Below are positions 60,905 to 64,000 of a DNA stretch of 64,000 bases, in pieces. The position numbers and the translations under genes are program-made. Source of the stretch: Diploptera punctata (Eukaryota; Arthropoda; Insecta; Blattodea; Blaberidae). The stretch spans positions 427,501-491,500 of the forward strand of contig JASPKZ010007538.1 of assembly GCA_030220185.1 (NCBI GenBank), given 5' to 3'. Every line of letters starts with the position of its first letter. Within the stretch, counting starts at the first letter, position 1. The notes beneath the pieces are model-generated. The model worked only from the letters and a program-made list of their open reading frames with translations, made no database searches and had not been told where the DNA came from.

Positions 60905-61485
60905 ACTTTTTGGCTGTTGTCGATGAAGCTTTAAGCGACATGAGATCTAAGTTCACTGAAATTACTAATTATTCAGAATACTTCGGATTTCTCTTTCACC
61001 CGTCCAAACTTCGTGGCATGCAAAATGAGCAAATTGAATCGAGTTGTCAAAAATTAGAGAGTTATCTGCAAGACGGGGACTTACAGGATTTTTACACATC
61101 TGACCTTATTTCAGAAGTAAAATTGATGCGGTTTACGATTCCTCCCACAATGAAGACAGCGTTGGACGCACTGAAGTACTTAGGCCCACTCAAGGAATCG
61201 TATCCCAATGTCACCACAGCCTGTCGCATTTTGCTGACGATACCTGTCACGGTCGCGTCAGGGGAAATAAGTTCAAAACTAAAACTTATTAAGAACTATC
61301 AGAGATCTACTATGTTGCAGGACCGCTTTAACAGGCTAGCTATTCTCTCCATTGAATGTGATGAAGCGCTTCAGCTGAAGAAAGAACACACGATTCGGGA
61401 TTTTGCTTTGCGCAAGGCGCGCAAAAGTTGCGATTTCATAAGCGTACCCAGAGATAATTGTATTATTTCCGAGTGTTTAGTTTAA
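60905..61485 (+). pseudogene. hAT transposase C-terminal dimerisation domain
   Basis: Open for 191 codons and ends with TAA. Includes NYSEYFGFLFHPSKLRGM, KLESYLQDGDLQDFYTSDL, then YPNVTTACRILLTIPVTVAS, SKLKLIKNYQRSTMLQDRF and LAILSIECDEALQLKKEHT. The ILLTIPVTVASGE..SKLKLIK block is the hallmark hAT C-terminal (Dimer_Tnp_hAT) motif. The region between it and the start of the core is mostly lost and interrupted by the palindrome, so this is a dead copy despite the good local frame. Confidence 0.85.
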
Positions 61486-61922
61486 TGTGTTGATTGCCAA
61501 ATATTTTACAATGTAGAAATGTGCTGTTTTGTTCTTATGTTCCATGATTTTGTTTGTTTTATAGAAACGTATAATTACATTCGATAATAAAGAAACAAGT
61601 TGTTTTCAACAAAATTATCCCTTGGCAATAGTTCGATCTGAGGCCTCGCATAGTCCTAGCGACGGCCCTGCCCTCAGGGGTCCCCATCTAGCGGATATGT
61701 GGATGGCGACCACAAGGTGCCCAAGCTGAGCAAAATCATTTCTTCCACTTACTTGTGTTTTGCTCCTTACTTTTATATTTTCTTATAATTATAGCCTCTC
61801 TTGGCTAATTCTTGTTTTTTAAGCTGTGATGGTATTAGAGTATTCGAGACCTAGGAGATCTTTTCCTACTTTCATTCCTCTCTATTGACCTATCTAATTC
61901 TTATAACTTCTTGGACACTCAC

Positions 61923-61988
61923 CTTGATGGGTTAACCTTGTTATTAACATATTAGGTATATAAGGAACCAAAAAAATGCCCACATAAG
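61923..61988 (-). CDS. Host gene B, candidate 66-nt exon
   Basis: Acceptor TACATGCAG, 66 nt, donor GTGAGT. It takes one base from the exon at 62456-62577, encodes YVGIFLVPYIPNML, ITRLTHQ, and hands one base to the exon at 51191-51351, so both joins keep frame. The 22-24 residues it would add are the length missing at this point in DRAM proteins (second membrane helix and loop). Similarity to that helix is weak, so it is a candidate by phase, length and splice signals only. Confidence 0.4.
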
Positions 61989-62455
61989 CTGCATGTACAT
62001 CAATGTAGCCCCATTGCAACTTATACACAATATTGATTCTTCTAAACTAAATAATCATAAGTGTATGCAATGGATTCGTGTCATCAGCTACAGTTGGATA
62101 CACGTAATGAAGAATGAATAAGAATGAAAAAAATTAACTCTATGTTGGGTGCACTAGTACACCTCTTTGTTGGCTGTAAAATCAATATGGCTACCATGCC
62201 ATCATGCTACGTATGCAGTTGAATATCGTAGAAAAATATAATCAAATAATCTTTAGAAAGAATGTAAAAATCATTGTAAATTGTGGGAAATGATTTGAAA
62301 AATGAAACCCTAAGAATACAATTTGTCAGGAGTTTGTGAAGTAATTTATAAAGTCATGTCACATGTTGTAAAATTCAACTTTCCATTAATAAGTTCTATT
62401 TATTAGAATGGCTTAGTACAGAGTACCTGCATGACGGGCTACTATTGCTACTCAC

Positions 62456-62577
62456 GTAAAAAGGCACATATGTTTAGTAGCAGTGAAAACGTGCAACTCT
62501 CTGGAGCTTCTGTTCCGGTGTTGCTAATGTAAGGAAATATGACCTCCACGTGGCCAAGTAGAACAGCTATTATATAT
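62456..62577 (-). CDS. Host gene B (DRAM/TMEM150 family), second exon
   Basis: A 122-nt exon between acceptor TTTTATTTTCAG and donor GTGAGT. It encodes YIIAVLLGHVEVI, then FPYISNTGTEAPESC, and SLLLNICAFL. The PYISDTGT.xPE.C signature in the first extracellular or lumenal loop identifies DRAM/TMEM150-family proteins, followed by the start of membrane helix two. The exon begins with one base finishing a codon, so a 5' exon with the start Met lies beyond 62577, probably outside the window. Confidence 0.9.
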
Positions 62578-62689
62578 CTGAAAATAAAATTACAAATGAG
62601 AAATAAGGACACCTAACGAATCTTAGTGGTCAAAATGAAGTTCATGAAATCAACGCCAGGTTATTCCGATGGGAAGAGGATCTGCAAGA

Positions 62690-63850
62690 ACTTCAGTTAG
62701 AAGTCTCGTTCGACTTGTGGTCGATAGCGGGAAAAGTGACTGCGGGCAATGAGTCATCAACTCGCGCTGCCTACGCAGTACATGGTGGAGTGAGTCAGTA
62801 GAGAAGCATGATTGCAAGGGGAAACACGTGTTCTACTGCAATGCTATATTCTCGTGTTATAAAATAAAATTAAGCACTTTGTTAAGTTCTATAGTGGTCT
62901 TAGTTCTTAGTTATCATTGTGCCTCGATCTGTATTTATAGTACAACATAGGGTATTTATGTACGATAATTTTGTGGCTATTTAACTCATGTCCCAAATGG
63001 GAGTCAATGCATTTTGTTTTACTACCAATGACTGTCGTGTTTCACCTCGCTATTTATCGATTTATGTTTACTAAAATAAAGAAACCTCCTCCTTTTTAAT
63101 ATTCTGAACAGGTCAGAGCATAATTTTACAGTGACTGACTCTCCGACAAATACGTTGAATATAGCAAACAATGAACAGATTCCTTCGACCTACACATTTG
63201 ATAATTGTGTGTCCAACAATTGTGTTTTTAAAAAAATATTTTACTGAGTTGTTTTCTAAAAAATAAATTAATAACCTATAATGTTGGTTATAATATACAG
63301 TTTCAGTTTTTCTCCACTAGAGTGCATTCTTACAATATTGTGATCCTATTTGGTTATAAATAATATGATCAAGTTGCAGTGGATGAACAAATGAAACATA
63401 ATCAAACATTTCTTATTTGTTTTCAAACATCGTCGTTTACATTAAGTATATAAATATTTTAAATATTTAAATAATGATTTGTGAGTAAACACCTTAATTT
63501 TATTCGTTAAATAGTCGTAACAAATGCCACACTTGATTTACAAATCCTCTAGATAAATTGGAAATCACTCGTCGCATTACTTGTGAAAACAGAGTTTTGC
63601 AGAGAAGTCAATTTCTAGGTATAAATCTTCCAAACAGAGAAAACGTTCAACGACTTTAAACAAATTTAGAAAAACGGGTAAGAAACCAAGGGTAACAAAA
63701 CGTGTGCTGACTGAGGATATATCAGACGAAGTAGGAGGAAAATTAGAACATACGCCAACAAAATCTCTAATACGACTCGGCCAAGAAACCGGTATTTCGA
63801 AGAGCACACTATGACTACTTAATGTAGCTTCCCAAGTTCCTTACTATGCA
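62690..63850 (+). mobile_element. Mariner-like element interrupted by F1
   Basis: The 5' end at about 62708-62740 (TCTCGTTCGACTTGTGGTCG, AGCGGGAAAAGTG) matches the terminal repeat at 52.12 kb. Coding sequence begins near 62922 (CCTCGATCTGTATTTATAG) and continues after F1 with a GAAACAG..GAAGTC region. HTH-type text TNLEKR-like and ISDEVGGKLEHTPTKSLIR is readable at 63650-63760 in several frames. The right end was not found. Confidence 0.6.
62977..63580 (+). repeat. F1 repeat, complete copy
   Basis: Starts CTATTTAACTCATGTCCCAA and ends GAAATCACTCGTCGCATTAC. TTGTG occurs at both sides (62971-62975 and 63581-63585). The mariner-like coding sequence reads across when F1 is removed, which defines both ends of the family. 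Confidence 0.75.
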
Positions 63851-64000
63851 GATGCAGGGTTCATGAGAAAATTTAGCTATTCTGTGCCACGAGTGTATCA
63901 CAGAGTACCAGAGAAGAAAGTGGACAAGTTTCGCGTACATGCCATAAGCGGCGCTAGTGTAGAACAACCAACGACATCTAAATTTTTTCGATTTTTTCTG
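63851..64000. other. Window end, undetermined
   Basis: May continue the mariner-like element or be unrelated; nothing decisive is visible. Confidence 0.3.

Larger units (their letters stand above)
56232..61670 (+). mobile_element. hAT transposon (ZMYM1-like transposase), nested
   Basis: Ends CAGGGCCGTTGCAAGG (56232-56247) and the complement CAGGGCCGTCGCTAGG (61670-61655) are flanked by a perfect 8-bp duplication CCCTCAGG (56224-56231 and 61671-61678), diagnostic of hAT. The transposase is on the plus strand with at least one intron. A LINE (56862-59643) and a PLE palindrome (60556-60880) inserted later. Middle coding sequence is deleted, so the copy is inactive. Confidence 0.9.

Overview
The window looks like AT-rich, repeat-dense DNA from an arthropod, most likely an insect with a large genome. 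The reasons are the mix of mobile elements (Penelope-like elements with GIY-YIG endonuclease, BEL/Pao LTR element, APE-type LINEs, mariner/IS630, pogo-like and hAT DNA transposons, tRNA-derived SINEs) and two spliced host genes whose introns are almost entirely made of these elements. No species can be named from the sequence alone.

Host genes. Gene A (+) has three exons at 323-354, 6753-6847 and 15264-15323. Their splice phases match and they end in a stop codon, giving the C-terminus of a small basic protein I do not recognise. Gene B (-) has exons at 62577-62456, possibly 61988-61923, then 51351-51191, 44210-44075 and 28382-28129. Phases agree at every junction and the protein is a DRAM/TMEM150-family membrane protein; its first exon lies outside the window. 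The two genes converge, and the 47-bp satellite lies between them.

Layout. 1-15.3 kb is gene A. Intron 1 holds a mariner interrupted by a Penelope-like element (PLE) that is itself interrupted by an RTE-like LINE. Intron 2 holds a SINE, inverted tRNA-like repeats, a DD41D mariner carrying a LINE, an inverted-dimer PLE and a pogo-like element carrying PLE hairpins and a LINE. 15.3-28 kb is intergenic: LINE fragment, hammerhead-bearing PLE end, an AT-rich repeat (F1) split by a CACTA/Chapaev-like element and a hAT, a long PLE palindrome and a 47-bp satellite. 28-62.6 kb is gene B: a head-to-head PLE dimer, a BEL/Pao element inserted in a mariner remnant, a LINE whose ORF1 is split by a 1.4-kb GC-rich tandem array, several F1 copies, and a hAT carrying a LINE and a PLE palindrome. 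62.6-64 kb holds a mariner-like element broken by F1.

Main point of interest. At least five related PLE termini are palindromes carrying hammerhead-ribozyme-like cores (CTGANGA, stem II, GAAA). About 24-28 nt downstream of the predicted cleavage site each has a consensus 5' splice donor (GAG|GTRAG), followed by a conserved ACCTCA..ACTTCC block. Some insertions consist only of this hairpin (112-130 bp) flanked by perfect 11-14 bp target duplications, and two of them begin at the predicted ribozyme cleavage site. A parallel set of inverted tRNA-like pairs occurs at many loci. No protein-coding element here looks intact.
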